A stretch of DNA of 64,000 nucleotides from Micromonospora parathelypteridis (GTDB lineage: Bacteria; Actinomycetota; Actinomycetes; Mycobacteriales; Micromonosporaceae): the NCBI RefSeq assembly GCF_014201145.1, contig NZ_JACHDP010000001.1:5828001-5892000 (forward strand), given 5' to 3'. Made by a program: the position numbers and the translations under genes. A model generated the notes under the pieces. The model was given only the letters and a program-made list of their open reading frames with translations. It was not told the origin of the DNA and did no database searches. This document shows positions 36,387 to 45,713 of the stretch, piece by piece; the stretch's first letter is position 1; every line of letters starts with the position of its first letter.

Positions 36387-36968
36387 GTGATATCTGACCT
36401 GGCGAATGTCGTCGCGGCGTGCGGCTCTGCGATCGCGGTTGTCGTGACGGTCGTATTCGCGTTACGCCAGCTGCGCTCGGCGCAGACCGCCAACCAGACC
36501 CTCGTCGCGATCGAGCTGCTGACCAGGGACCGATCCAGCGACGAGTTTCTACGCGCTGAGGACTTCGTCCTCAATGAGCTGGCCGTCCGCCACCCGCCAC
36601 CCGATGTCAGCGTCAGTGACCTGCCGGCCGAGGCCCGCCACCATGTGGTCCGGCTGTCTCTGTACTACAACGGCCTGGGCCAGATGCTGGCCTTCGCGGC
36701 GGTCGATCCGAGGCTCCTTGTGGGTACGGTCAGCTACCGCTCCCGGCAAGCCTGGCGCGTTCTGGAGCCCTACATCCTCGCCGAGCGTGCCCAGCGCGGA
36801 GAGACGTACCTGTCCCACTTCGAGCACCTCGTCCACATGGCCACGCACAACCCGTGGGCCACGGCTGTACGCAAGTTCAACCTGAAGCGCTTCGGCAGCT
36901 ATCCCGCCGAGCTCGGCATGAACGACGGTTCGACGAAAGCCTGGTCACGTCAGCACGAAATCGCATAG
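36387..36968 (+). CDS. Single-span membrane protein, possibly DUF4760 type
   Basis: 193 residues from GTG 36387, which directly precedes the only membrane helix (about 4-26); an ATG at 36333 adds 18 unlikely residues. The remaining part is soluble and helical (TANQTLVAIELL, LYYNGLGQMLAF), which suits the DUF4760 group. Function unknown. Confidence 0.72.
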   Translation: MISDLANVVAACGSAIAVVVTVVFALRQLRSAQTANQTLVAIELLTRDRSSDEFLRAEDFVLNELAVRHPPPDVSVSDLPAEARHHVVRLSLYYNGLGQMLAFAAVDPRLLVGTVSYRSRQAWRVLEPYILAERAQRGETYLSHFEHLVHMATHNPWATAVRKFNLKRFGSYPAELGMNDGSTKAWSRQHEIA

Positions 36969-36986
36969 CGGCGACACCCGCAGCAG

Positions 36987-37050
36987 GTCCTGGCGGACCG
37001 GGCCTACACCTCCAAAGCCAACACTGCGACAACCAGCGCGGTGCGTGGGC
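36987..37050 (+). mobile_element. Possible IS5-type transposase scrap
   Basis: The + strand reads VLADRAYTSKAN, a phrase close to the DRAYTSxxNRxxLRRRG region of IS5-family transposases, and then diverges. Only about 20 codons are recognisable, with no ends or repeats, so this is a weak call. Confidence 0.3.
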
Positions 37051-37068
37051 GTAGGCCGGCCGGCGGCA

Positions 37069-38298
37069 TCACGTCGTGCGGTAGTGGCCGGTGAGCCGAC
37101 CGAGCTTCAAGGCCAGGTGCAGGCACAACCGTTCGTTGCCGTCCTTGAGGTCGGTCCCGGCGAGCTGTTCCACCCGTTGGAGCCGGTAGTAGAGGGTGGT
37201 CCGGTGCAGTCGAAGCTTCTCGGCGGTGGCATGCGCGTTGCCCGCCAGGTCGAGGTAGGCCTCCAGGGTCTCCAGTAGCACCTGGTGGGCGTCGTCGCGC
37301 AGCAGCCGCTCCAGACCGGGATGGACACCCGCGACGTCGAGGTGCTGACCGTCCAGTTGGGACAGCACCCGGTAGATGCCGAGGCCGGCCCAGGAGACCA
37401 CCCGGCCCAGCGCGGGCAGTTGCGTACCGACCCGGGCGGCCTGCGCGGCTTCCTGGTAGGACTCGATCGCGCTGGACAACCCGGCGCGAGGCTGGCCGAT
37501 CCCGGTCACGGTCCGGTCCACCGAGGGCAGGCCCCGCGTCGCGGTGCTCAGCGTCTCGTCGAGGTGCCCGGCGGTGGCTTCTGGCGAGGGGCGACCGGCG
37601 ACCCGGTTGCCGCAGACCAGCAGCACCCCATGGTCGTGCCAGACGAGGTGCAGCGTCTCCCGTACTCCGATCCACCGGCGGGTGGTGACCAGGGCCTGTT
37701 CCAGGGCGATCCGGGCCACCTCGTCGGGCTGCCGCCCGCTGGCCGGCACGAGCTGGGCGACGAGCGCGACGGTCGACCCGTCGGTGGCCACCACGCCCTC
37801 CTCCAGCAGCGCCCGCGCCGCGTGCTCGCGCGCCTGCCGGCTCTCCACCAGTAGGGTGCGGGTGGCCTCGGTCTCCCGCTGTGAGGCGAGCTCACCGAGC
37901 AGGTTCTCCCGGTACAGGGCCAGCGACAGGTCGGTGAAGGGGCCGGTCGCGGTGGCGATGTCGGCGTCGGTCAGCGAACCGTCCGCGTCGATGAACCAGA
38001 CGAACCCGAGCAGCAGGTCGTCGTGGCGGATCGGCACGCAAACCCTCGCCAGCAGGTCCAGCTCGGCGCACGCGGGGGTACGGACCGGCGCGTGCGCCGT
38101 GAGCACGCCCATGTCTCGGAACCAGGCGATCACCTCCGGCGTCGTCTGCCGGCGCAGGATCGACGTCCGGCGGACGTCGTCCATCGGACCGTCGTGCTCG
38201 CTGTAGGCGACCACCCGCTGTCGCCGGTCCTCGATGAGGGCGGGTCGCCCCACCCGGGCGGCGACCGCGTCGACGATTCGCTGGAGCTCACCGTGCAT
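37069..38298 (-). CDS. PucR-family transcriptional regulator
   Basis: 409 residues from ATG 38298, five bases after GGGAG. A longer open frame upstream runs antisense to the lyase gene and is discarded. The C-terminal PucR HTH is clear: LLETLEAYLDLAGNAHATAE, KLRLHRTTLYYRLQRVEQL and the final LHLALKLGRL. The N-terminal 140 residues look like a GAF-like sensor (CVPIRHDDLLLGFVWFID). PucR regulators control catabolic or amino-acid genes. Its divergent position opposite a DapA-family lyase suggests regulation of that gene. Confidence 0.93.
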   Translation of the reverse strand: MHGELQRIVDAVAARVGRPALIEDRRQRVVAYSEHDGPMDDVRRTSILRRQTTPEVIAWFRDMGVLTAHAPVRTPACAELDLLARVCVPIRHDDLLLGFVWFIDADGSLTDADIATATGPFTDLSLALYRENLLGELASQRETEATRTLLVESRQAREHAARALLEEGVVATDGSTVALVAQLVPASGRQPDEVARIALEQALVTTRRWIGVRETLHLVWHDHGVLLVCGNRVAGRPSPEATAGHLDETLSTATRGLPSVDRTVTGIGQPRAGLSSAIESYQEAAQAARVGTQLPALGRVVSWAGLGIYRVLSQLDGQHLDVAGVHPGLERLLRDDAHQVLLETLEAYLDLAGNAHATAEKLRLHRTTLYYRLQRVEQLAGTDLKDGNERLCLHLALKLGRLTGHYRTT

Positions 38299-38553
38299 GT
38301 AACTCCCATGGTTGCGCTGCGTGACAGGGGTCGCGCGGCGGTGAGTCCTTACCCTCCGGTGCGGGTGGGTCATCGCGCAAGGTCCACTGTCGAAGTCACG
38401 ACAAAAAGACGGGCGGCAATGCGACTGTTCCAGCATCTGTCCGAAGACCGGGGCGACAGACGTTCCTAGGGTTCCGGTATGGACCGCACCAGCGGGGCGG
38501 GCACGGTGCGGGTGGATGGTGGGCGGCGCCGGCGCGGAAAAGGGGATTTCCGA

Positions 38554-39444
38554 GTGGGAACTGGTAGGCCCTGGCGGGGCATGCTGGTCGCCATCACCAC
38601 ACCGTTCCGCGCGGACCTGTCGGTCGACTTCGACCAGCTCCAGGAGCACGTCCGTTGGCTCGCCGCCGAGGGGTGCCACGGGGTCGCGCCGTGCGTGTCG
38701 ATGGGGGAGTACCGGGCACTCTCCGACGACGAGCGGGCCGCCGTGGTGAAGGCGACGGTAGAGGCCGCGCCGTCCGGCTGCGCGGTGGTGCCCGGCGTCG
38801 GCGGCTACGGCAGCAGGCAGGCCTGCCGCTGGGCGGAGCAGGCCGCCGCGGCCGGCGCCCACAGCGTGCTCGCGCGGCCACCCGACGGGCCCGCCGCCCG
38901 CGCCGCCGACGTGGTCGCCCACTACCGGGAGGTGGCCGCGGTCGGCCTGCCGGTGATCGCCCACAACGAACCGTACGACACCCGGCTGGACCTCACGCCG
39001 GACCTGCTGGCGACCGTCGCCGAGATCGACGGGATCGTCGCGGTCAAGGAGGTCACCGGCGACGTACGCAGGCTGCATCGTCTGCGGGACCTCTGTCCGC
39101 ACGTCGACGTGCTGGTCGGCGCCGACGACGTGGTGCTCGAACTGGTGCTGTGCGGCGCCACGGGATGGATCGCTACCTTGCCCAACGCGCTGCCCCGCCA
39201 GGCCGGACGCCTGTACGAGCTGTGCGTCGCCCGCGACCTGAGCCGGGCGCTGCCGCTCTACGCCGAACTGCACCCGATCCTCGGCTGGGCCTCCCGACCC
39301 GAAGCCGTACAGGCCGTCAAGCTCGCCATGGAGTGCGCCGGGCGGTTCGGCGGGCGGTGCCGCCCACCGCGCGGACCCCTGGCCGGGTCTGCCGCCGATC
39401 GGGTGCGCCGGGACGTGCTGCGGGCCCTCGCGGCACCGGCCTAA
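38554..39444 (+). CDS. DapA/NanA-family aldolase-lyase (dihydrodipicolinate synthase family)
   Basis: 296 residues from a GTG at 38554 with AGGGGA upstream; an ATG at 38479 would add 25 residues. The TIM-barrel family is shown by LVAITTPFRADLSVDF at the N-terminus, the catalytic Tyr in NEPYDTR (near 141) and the Schiff-base Lys in VAVKEVTGD (near 165). Members condense or cleave a pyruvate unit; the substrate is unknown, and this is not the housekeeping dapA judging from the context beside a PucR regulator. GASMGE-like CVSMGEYRAL replaces the usual GTTGE. Confidence 0.88.
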   Translation: MGTGRPWRGMLVAITTPFRADLSVDFDQLQEHVRWLAAEGCHGVAPCVSMGEYRALSDDERAAVVKATVEAAPSGCAVVPGVGGYGSRQACRWAEQAAAAGAHSVLARPPDGPAARAADVVAHYREVAAVGLPVIAHNEPYDTRLDLTPDLLATVAEIDGIVAVKEVTGDVRRLHRLRDLCPHVDVLVGADDVVLELVLCGATGWIATLPNALPRQAGRLYELCVARDLSRALPLYAELHPILGWASRPEAVQAVKLAMECAGRFGGRCRPPRGPLAGSAADRVRRDVLRALAAPA

Positions 39445-39650
39445 CCGGCTCCCGGGGCCGGCCTCGGCTGATCGTCCGGTGGGCGCCGGTCCTTCAGGTG
39501 TCGGAAGTCGCCGGCCCACCTGCCGACATCTGTACGGTGACCGGCACCGGCCCGCCCTCCTAGATTCGCTGCGCGGCCTGCGTACAGATGATCCTCGATA
39601 CCCTCACCGGGACGCCAGCGCCGCGTTTTCCTCCGACGAGAGGTGGTTCC

Positions 39651-41693
39651 GTGCACCGTGCTAACCCCCACCGAACCCGGCTGAGGCGGGCCGTGCTCGC
39701 CGCAGCCGTGGCGACCACGCTCGTGGCGACCGGGGCGGCGCAGGCCGCCGCGGCTCCGGCCAACCCGGCCGGCGGCGCGCCGTTCCAGGTCCTCGACCCG
39801 CAGGTCTGGCAGAACCCGGACACGATGACCTGGAACGACTACAAGGCCGTACCCGGCAAGAACTGGGCCGACCCGAGCGTGCCGGGCTCGGTGCGCAACT
39901 TCAAGATCGCCCTGGTGGCGCTCGACTATCCTGACGAGACGTTCGCGGTCTCCCAGCGGGCCCGCTCGACGGTTTTCGGCAACCCCCAGTCCGTCGCGAC
40001 CAACATTCCCCGAGCGGACGTGCCGAAGTTCTACCAGGACTTCCTGAACACCCCGAACACTCTGAACAAGGGCCACACCCTGCACGAGTACTGGATGCAG
40101 GACTCCAACGGCCGCTACGGCGTCGACCTCACCGGTTTCGGGCCGTACCAGATGCCGGCCAAGTCCTACCAGTACGGGCTGGACAACGGGTTCAACCCGG
40201 GTGCCTGTCCGAGCGGGGACGTGTGCGCCAAGAACATCCGCACCGATGGCCTGGGCGCCTGGCGGGCGGCCGTCGGCGAGGAGGTCGCCAACCAGTACGA
40301 GCTGGTGTTCATCCTCAGCGCCGGCCAGGACGAGTCGTCGACCTGGCAGGAGTTCGGGCAGATGATCTTCCAGAACAAGGAGGACGTGCCGGACGCCTGG
40401 GGCCCGCCGGACCCCACCCTGCCGAACTGGGCGAAGACCCGCTACGTGGACTGGACCTCGTGGAAAGCGGCGGCGACACTGTGGCCGAACGCTGGCGGTG
40501 GCTCCTCGACGCAGGGGGAGAGTTCCGGCATGGGCGTCTACGCCCACGAGTTGACCCATCTGCTGGGCATCGGCGACAACTACAACAACCCCTACGGCGT
40601 GCCGCTGCGTAGGGCGTACACCGGGATCTGGAGCATGATGTCGCGCGGGTCGTTCAACGGCCCGGGCGGTCCGCACACCCGCTGGCAGATCCCGCCGACC
40701 AACGGCGGATCGATGGGCTCGCTGCACACCGTGCGCGACAAGCTCAAGATCGGCCTGCTCGGTGAGGAGCACGTGCTGCGGCTGTCGCGGGAGTCGCTGG
40801 CCTCCTCTGGCATGGTGGTCGCGCAGGTCAAGGCACGGGCGGTTGACGCCGGCCCGAAGGGCCTGAGCGGCCTGAACATCGCGTTGAACAAGGACCTGTC
40901 GCCGACGTGTGGCGTCAGCACCGAGCCGTTGTGCGACGGTGGCAACTTCAACAACTACACCGTCGAGGTCGTCGACCGGATGGGCGCGGACTCCTTCACC
41001 CCGGACAGTGGCGTGCTGCTGAGCAAGACGAAGAACGCCGACAGCGCGCCGTTTCAGTGGGTGGTGGACGCCAACCCACAGGACATCGACATGATCGACT
41101 TCTACCGACCCGACGGCACCCCGCAGAAGATCACTATGGGTGACTACCGGCAGCTCTCCGACGCGCTGTTCCACGCCGGTGCGAACACCGGCAGCCAGTA
41201 CGAGTACGTCGATGAGGCCAACCGGCTGCACTTCTACGTCATCGACCTCAAGCGGGACGCGGCCGGCTCGCTCTCCTACACCGTGGCGGTGCGTTCGCTG
41301 GACGGCACCGGTGGGCCGAGCACCCACGACGTGCAACTGGGCAAGGGCGAGGTGACCGGCGGAGGCAAGCCGACCAATCGCGGAGTGACCTGCTCGTTCG
41401 ACCTGACCAACACCGGTTCGTACTCGGCCGGCGGGCAGCAGCACCCGGAAGACGTCAGCGCGTACCTGAAGTCGGACGTCTACCGCCTGTCAGCCGAAGT
41501 GGCCGGCAAGGGCTGGCGGACCTTCTTGCCCAACCAACTCGCCACCGCACAGTTCGGCAAGGCCACCACGGTCGAGGTGTCGGTGGGTGCCACCGCCACC
41601 GCGGCGAGCACCGGTGTCGTGAAGCTCACCGCGACCTCGGAGAGCGACCCGACCAAGACGGTGACCAAGCAATGCCGGGTCCCGAAGTCCTGA
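39651..41693 (+). CDS. Secreted M6-type (immune inhibitor A-like) metalloprotease
   Basis: 680 residues from GTG 39651, five bases after GAGAGGTGG. A signal peptide follows (about 1-34, ending QAAAA). The extended zinc motif HELTHLLGIGDNYNNPYG, with the first His near 299, is of the HExxHxxGxxD type found in M6 peptidases. SMMSRGSFNGPGGPHTRWQ supplies the Met-turn and downstream block. A beta-rich C-terminal region (about 540-680) may bind substrate. It ends with a strong hairpin. A lipoprotein and a redoxin gene follow on the same strand. Confidence 0.93.
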   Translation: MHRANPHRTRLRRAVLAAAVATTLVATGAAQAAAAPANPAGGAPFQVLDPQVWQNPDTMTWNDYKAVPGKNWADPSVPGSVRNFKIALVALDYPDETFAVSQRARSTVFGNPQSVATNIPRADVPKFYQDFLNTPNTLNKGHTLHEYWMQDSNGRYGVDLTGFGPYQMPAKSYQYGLDNGFNPGACPSGDVCAKNIRTDGLGAWRAAVGEEVANQYELVFILSAGQDESSTWQEFGQMIFQNKEDVPDAWGPPDPTLPNWAKTRYVDWTSWKAAATLWPNAGGGSSTQGESSGMGVYAHELTHLLGIGDNYNNPYGVPLRRAYTGIWSMMSRGSFNGPGGPHTRWQIPPTNGGSMGSLHTVRDKLKIGLLGEEHVLRLSRESLASSGMVVAQVKARAVDAGPKGLSGLNIALNKDLSPTCGVSTEPLCDGGNFNNYTVEVVDRMGADSFTPDSGVLLSKTKNADSAPFQWVVDANPQDIDMIDFYRPDGTPQKITMGDYRQLSDALFHAGANTGSQYEYVDEANRLHFYVIDLKRDAAGSLSYTVAVRSLDGTGGPSTHDVQLGKGEVTGGGKPTNRGVTCSFDLTNTGSYSAGGQQHPEDVSAYLKSDVYRLSAEVAGKGWRTFLPNQLATAQFGKATTVEVSVGATATAASTGVVKLTATSESDPTKTVTKQCRVPKS

Positions 41694-41717
41694 CCGGCGA
41701 CCGAGATTGACCCCGAC

Positions 41718-41758
41718 CCTGCCGGGTCCGCGGCGCAGGCCAACGCGGACCCGGCAGG
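41718..41758 (+). terminator. Strong hairpin between metalloprotease and lipoprotein genes
   Basis: Perfect 15-base arms CCTGCCGGGTCCGCG and CGCGGACCCGGCAGG with an 11-base loop. It should terminate the protease message or attenuate the downstream pair. Confidence 0.75.
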
Positions 41759-41777
41759 CGGGCGAGAGGAGGATGAC

Positions 41778-42212
41778 GTGCGGCGAAGCATCATGACTCT
41801 GCTACCCCTGCTGCTGGCCGGCGCGACCGGCTGCGGCACCGTCGGCGCCGCCCAGGAGGCGGTCTCCCCGACGACCGTCCGGGTCCTGGTTCGCGACATC
41901 AACATCCGGGCCGCGGGCGTGGACTGCGCCGGCACCGGCCCGTACCAGCACTTCCACAACCGCGCACCGTTCCGCGTGCTCGACCCGGACGGGGCGGCGC
42001 TGGCCAGCGGGCGGCTGTCGGCAGGGACTGCGGTAGCCGCCTTCGCCGAGGATCTGGGGGTCGAGCGCCTGCCCACCTACTGCGAGTTCGCCGTCCCTGT
42101 ACGCGTACCCCAGCGGGCCGCCTATCGGCTGGAGGTGGACGGCCGACCGGCGCTCGACCTGACGCCGGACAACAGCGAGGGCCCGGCGCTGGTGGCGGTG
42201 GTCCCATCATGA
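41778..42212 (+). CDS. Small lipoprotein of unknown function
   Basis: 144 residues from GTG 41778, preceded by GAGGAGG. The signal sequence ends in a lipobox (LLAGATGCG), so the protein should be anchored on the outer face of the membrane. The mature part is beta-rich, with two more cysteines (VDCAG and TYCEF). Family not recognised. Its stop overlaps the start of the redoxin gene by four bases (ATGA), so the two are translationally coupled. Confidence 0.82.
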   Translation: MRRSIMTLLPLLLAGATGCGTVGAAQEAVSPTTVRVLVRDINIRAAGVDCAGTGPYQHFHNRAPFRVLDPDGAALASGRLSAGTAVAAFAEDLGVERLPTYCEFAVPVRVPQRAAYRLEVDGRPALDLTPDNSEGPALVAVVPS

Positions 42213-42787
42213 GGCGGGCACTCCTGCCGCTGTTGCTGGCGGCGGCGCTGCTGGGCGGATGCAGCACACCCGAGCCCGCGCCCGCACCGGCGCCCGCCGG
42301 AGGGGCGGCGGCGCTGCCCGGGCCGGTCCCCGCCGACCTGGCGTTGCGCCCGGCGCCCGGCACCGCCCCGGCCGCCCCGGAGTTCACCGGCACGCTGACG
42401 GACGGCACACCGTTCGCGGCCGCCGAACTGTGGGCGCAGCGTCCCGTCGTGCTCACCTTCTTCAGCTCCTGGTGCACCACCTGCGCCAGCCGCCAGGCGG
42501 CCCTCAGTGAGCTTGCCCGCAGCTATCGCGACCAAGTGGTCTTCGTCGGCGTGGCCGGCGCGGACCAGGCCGACGAGGTCCAGGACTATTTACGCGCTCA
42601 CCGGGTGGAGTATCCGGTCGTCCTGGACGACCAGCAGACGGTCTGGCGCTCGTACGCGGTGCGAGAGCCGCCGGCCGTCGTGCTGGTTGCCAAGGGTGGC
42701 GCCCTGCTCCGCGGCTGGCCGGGTGGCGTGGACGCCCCGACGCTCGACCAGCGGCTACGGGAGCTGGTGCTGGCCGGCCAGCCGTAG
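42209..42787 (+). CDS. TlpA-like thioredoxin-fold lipoprotein
   Basis: 192 residues. A lipoprotein signal (LLLAAALLGGCS) is followed by a proline/alanine linker and then a thioredoxin-fold domain with the redox motif SSWCTTCASR. Later PPAVVLVAKGG and the GW of LLRGWPGG match the TlpA/ResA group, the first being the cis-Pro loop. Extracytoplasmic members reduce or form disulfides. The gene overlaps the upstream lipoprotein gene, whose product has cysteines, so that may be its partner. Confidence 0.88.
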   Translation: MRRALLPLLLAAALLGGCSTPEPAPAPAPAGGAAALPGPVPADLALRPAPGTAPAAPEFTGTLTDGTPFAAAELWAQRPVVLTFFSSWCTTCASRQAALSELARSYRDQVVFVGVAGADQADEVQDYLRAHRVEYPVVLDDQQTVWRSYAVREPPAVVLVAKGGALLRGWPGGVDAPTLDQRLRELVLAGQP

Positions 42788-42803
42788 TCCCGTCGCCCAG
42801 GCA

Positions 42804-42847
42804 CCTCGGTGCGGCCCGACCCGGCATCGGCCGGCGTCGCACCGAGG
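42804..42847. terminator. Hairpin between convergent redoxin and MFS genes
   Basis: Perfect 10-base arms CCTCGGTGCG and CGCACCGAGG with a 24-base loop that itself can pair (GGC...GCC). Located between the two stop codons. Confidence 0.55.
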
Positions 42848-42927
42848 CCTCCCCGCTAGGGCACCGCCCAGCTACTCGGGGATCCGCATCAGTCCAGCGA
42901 CCGGACGGCCTGGCGATCGCGTAGCCG

Positions 42928-44610
42928 TTAGATGTTGTTGCCGACCGCGGTCCCTGTCTTCACCGCTGCGGCGTTCGCCGCGGTCTCCGTCGTGGCCGTG
43001 CCGTCGGGGGTCCCGGCCTGCGGGACGCGCTCCGCGGCCGGGCCGTGACCGCTGACGCCCGGCTTGATGCCGCGCAGCAGCACCGCAGCCAGCAGCGCCA
43101 GGACAAGCGCGACGCCGGCACCGACGACGGCCGTGACATGCAGCCCGTGGGTGAACGCCTCACGGGCGACGGTCAACAGTTCGTCACCGGCCTTCCCGGA
43201 GAGGTCTTGGGCCACCGCCACCGCGCCACCAAGCGACTCGTGCGCCGCTTCGGAGTCGACGCCTGCCGGCATGGTGTCCGCGATCCGACTGCGGTAGACA
43301 CCGAAGCCGATGCTGCCAAGGACCGCGATGCCCAGACCGGCGCCCAGCTCGGTGCCCGTCTCGGAGATGGCCGAGGCCGCGCCGGCCCGCTCGGGCGGAG
43401 CCGCGCCGACGATCAGGTCGGTGCTGAGCGCCGCCATCGGTCCCAGACCCGCACCCATGATCGCGGACGCTGTCACCAGCATGCCCAGTCCTGCCGTCGT
43501 GCTTACCAGCGTGAGCATTCCCAGTCCGATGGCCGCGACGACCAGGCCGCCCGCGATGACGAAGCCGGGGCGGATCTTCGCGGCGAGGGCCGGGGCCGTC
43601 ATGGCACCGGCCATCAGACCCGCCGCGTTGGGCAGCGACCAGAGGCCGGCGACCAGCGGGGAGAGTCCGTGTACGAGCTGGAGGTACTGCAGCGTGAAGA
43701 GCTGCGAGCCGGCCATCACCAGGATGCCGACGGTGAGCAGAGCCACCGAGGCGCTGAAGGTGCGCTCACGGAACAACTTGAGGTCGAGCAGCGGGTCGGC
43801 GAGCGTCCGCTGTCGGTGGACGAAGACGACCCCGACGGCCAGACCCAGCACCAGGAAGCTGACCGGCAGCAGCCCCACACCGCCCTCGGCGACCAGCTTG
43901 AGGCCGTAGACCACGGACAGCACGGCGACCAGGGACAGCACGGCACTGCCCAGATCCAGCTTGCCCGCCTTCTCGTCACGGTGCTCGGGCAGCAGCACAG
44001 GACCGAGTACGAGCAGGACCACCATGACGGGGACGCCGATCAGGAACGCCGAGCCCCACCAGAAGTAGCTGAGTAGGAATCCGCCAAGCAGCGGGCCGAG
44101 GGCGCCGCCGACCGCGAAGCAGGTCATCCAGACACTGATGGCGACGGTGCGCTGGGCCGCGTCATGGAACATGGTGCGGATCAGGGACAGCGTGGAGGGC
44201 ATCAGCGTCGCACCCGCGACGCCGAGCAGCGCTCTGGTCACGATCAGCATCTCGGCGCTGGTGGAAAGCCCGGCGAGCACCGAGGCGGCGCCGAAGGCGG
44301 CGGCGCCGATCAGCAGCAGCTTGCGCCGCCCGACCCGGTCACCGAGCGTTCCCATGGTGATGAGTAGTCCGGCGACCAGGAACCCGTAGATGTCCATTAT
44401 CCACAGCAGTTGCGCGGTGCTCGGCCGCAAGTCCGCGGTCAGCGAGGGAACCGCCAGGTGCAGAACGGTCATGTCCATCGCGATGAGCAGCGTGGGCATG
44501 GCCAGCACCGCAAGCCCGATCCACTCTTTCCGGCCCGCGCGGGGCGCGGCGGCCCGCCGGTCTGCGACATCCGCCGGTCGCACCAGTGCGTACGGTGTAT
44601 CTTCCGCCAT
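42928..44610 (-). CDS. MFS drug exporter, DHA2 (14-helix) type
   Basis: 560 residues from ATG 44610, with about 14 hydrophobic helices. Motif A between helices 2 and 3 is visible as LGDRVGRRKLLLIG, and motif C as ALGPLLGGFLLS. These fit the EmrB/QacA-type proton antiporters that expel drugs. The C-terminal tail is a low-complexity Ala/Thr/Pro region. It is divergent from a GntR-TetR regulator, with overlapping palindromes between the two genes, so it is probably drug-inducible. Confidence 0.94.
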   Translation of the reverse strand: MAEDTPYALVRPADVADRRAAAPRAGRKEWIGLAVLAMPTLLIAMDMTVLHLAVPSLTADLRPSTAQLLWIMDIYGFLVAGLLITMGTLGDRVGRRKLLLIGAAAFGAASVLAGLSTSAEMLIVTRALLGVAGATLMPSTLSLIRTMFHDAAQRTVAISVWMTCFAVGGALGPLLGGFLLSYFWWGSAFLIGVPVMVVLLVLGPVLLPEHRDEKAGKLDLGSAVLSLVAVLSVVYGLKLVAEGGVGLLPVSFLVLGLAVGVVFVHRQRTLADPLLDLKLFRERTFSASVALLTVGILVMAGSQLFTLQYLQLVHGLSPLVAGLWSLPNAAGLMAGAMTAPALAAKIRPGFVIAGGLVVAAIGLGMLTLVSTTAGLGMLVTASAIMGAGLGPMAALSTDLIVGAAPPERAGAASAISETGTELGAGLGIAVLGSIGFGVYRSRIADTMPAGVDSEAAHESLGGAVAVAQDLSGKAGDELLTVAREAFTHGLHVTAVVGAGVALVLALLAAVLLRGIKPGVSGHGPAAERVPQAGTPDGTATTETAANAAAVKTGTAVGNNI

Positions 44611-44676
44611 GCGTACAACGTATCGCCGCACCCGGGAATTCGAGTCAATGCCGTTGGGTCAAACGAAGTAAGTGTG

Positions 44677-44689
44677 CTAGTCAGACTAG
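44677..44689. promoter_or_regulatory. 13-bp perfect palindrome, likely operator
   Basis: CTAGTCAGACTAG, perfect about a central A, lies 67 bases upstream of the exporter start and 59 upstream of the regulator start. TetR and GntR proteins bind such palindromes, so it is a likely operator for the divergent pair. Confidence 0.6.
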
Positions 44690-44701
44690 GATTGCCCTAG
44701 T
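44685..44701. promoter_or_regulatory. Second overlapping palindrome, likely operator
   Basis: ACTAGG, five bases, CCTAGT: perfect 6-bp arms that share ACTAG with the preceding palindrome. The CTAGT core is thus repeated three times across 25 bases. Confidence 0.55.
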
Positions 44702-44747
44702 ACAGTCCAGCCGGACGACGACTTCGCCAGTAGATCGGAGGGCAGCC

Positions 44748-45713
44748 ATGCCTCCTCCGCCGCCGCGCCCGGATCCGCCGTATCGGCGGATCGTCGAGGA
44801 GATCCGCGGCCGAATCCTGACTGGCGACCTGCGGCCGGGGGACCGGATACCCTCCGTCCGGCAGATCGCCCAGCGATGGGGTGTCGCGGTAGCGACCGCG
44901 ACCAGAGCGATGGCGACTCTCCGTGACAGCGGGCTGGTCGAAACGACTGTCGGTTCCGGCACGGTGGTCAGCAGGCACATCCGCCGAAAGCACTCGGTCA
45001 GTCCGGCCATGCCCCAGCGGTCGCGTCAGGCCGGCGCGTTCAAGCAGCCGCTGGGCCGGATGCACGTCCTGCGCGCCGCCATCGCGATCGCCGACGTCGA
45101 AGGACTCGACGCGGTGTCGATGCGACGTCTCGCCGTCGACCTCGGCGTCGGCCCGATGTCGCTCTACCGGCACGTGACGAACAAGGACGATCTGGTGACG
45201 CAGATGACCGACGAGGTCTTCGGCGAATCCGAACTGCCCGACCCTGGACCGCCCGGGTGGCGGGCGAAGCTTGAACTCGTCGCCCACCAACAGTGGGCTC
45301 TGTGCCAGCGACACCTCTGGCTGCCCAGAGCGGTCTCGTTCACCCGTCCGGCGCTTGTGCCCAACATGATGGCGCACACCGAGTGGATCCTGCGCGCGCT
45401 CGACGGACTCGGGCTGCCCATGACGACACGGATCCGCGAGGCGCTCACGCTCCACGGACTGGTCGCCACCGTCGCGCTGTCCATGGCGGCCGAGGTCGAA
45501 TCCGAGCAGGAAACTGGCGTCACGCTCGATCGGTGGTTGCTGGCACAACAGAAGCGAGCCAGCCAGACGCTCGACAGTGGAAAGTTTCCACTGCTGGCGA
45601 CCATCCCGGCGGAGACGGCCTCGGACCTCAACGGGCTGTTCGAGTACGGTCTCGCACGCCATCTCGACGGCTTCGCCACCCTGATAGAGGATCATCTCCG
45701 CGTGAGGTCATGA
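44748..45713 (+). CDS. GntR-TetR fusion transcriptional regulator
   Basis: 321 residues from ATG 44748, with GGAGG upstream. Residues 1-80 form a GntR winged helix (RIPSVRQIAQRWGVAVATAT). A second, TetR-type HTH lies at about 100-155 (SMRRLAVDLGVGPMSLYRHVTNKDDL), and the rest is a TetR ligand-binding domain. Such fusions of two DNA-binding units are known in actinomycetes. It is divergent from an MFS exporter, so repression of the exporter, relieved by a drug, is the obvious model. Confidence 0.93.
   Translation: MPPPPPRPDPPYRRIVEEIRGRILTGDLRPGDRIPSVRQIAQRWGVAVATATRAMATLRDSGLVETTVGSGTVVSRHIRRKHSVSPAMPQRSRQAGAFKQPLGRMHVLRAAIAIADVEGLDAVSMRRLAVDLGVGPMSLYRHVTNKDDLVTQMTDEVFGESELPDPGPPGWRAKLELVAHQQWALCQRHLWLPRAVSFTRPALVPNMMAHTEWILRALDGLGLPMTTRIREALTLHGLVATVALSMAAEVESEQETGVTLDRWLLAQQKRASQTLDSGKFPLLATIPAETASDLNGLFEYGLARHLDGFATLIEDHLRVRS

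Noticed and set aside
38299..39519. Upstream extension of the PucR frame
   Set aside because: Antisense to the DapA-family gene; the ATG at 38298 has a ribosome site.
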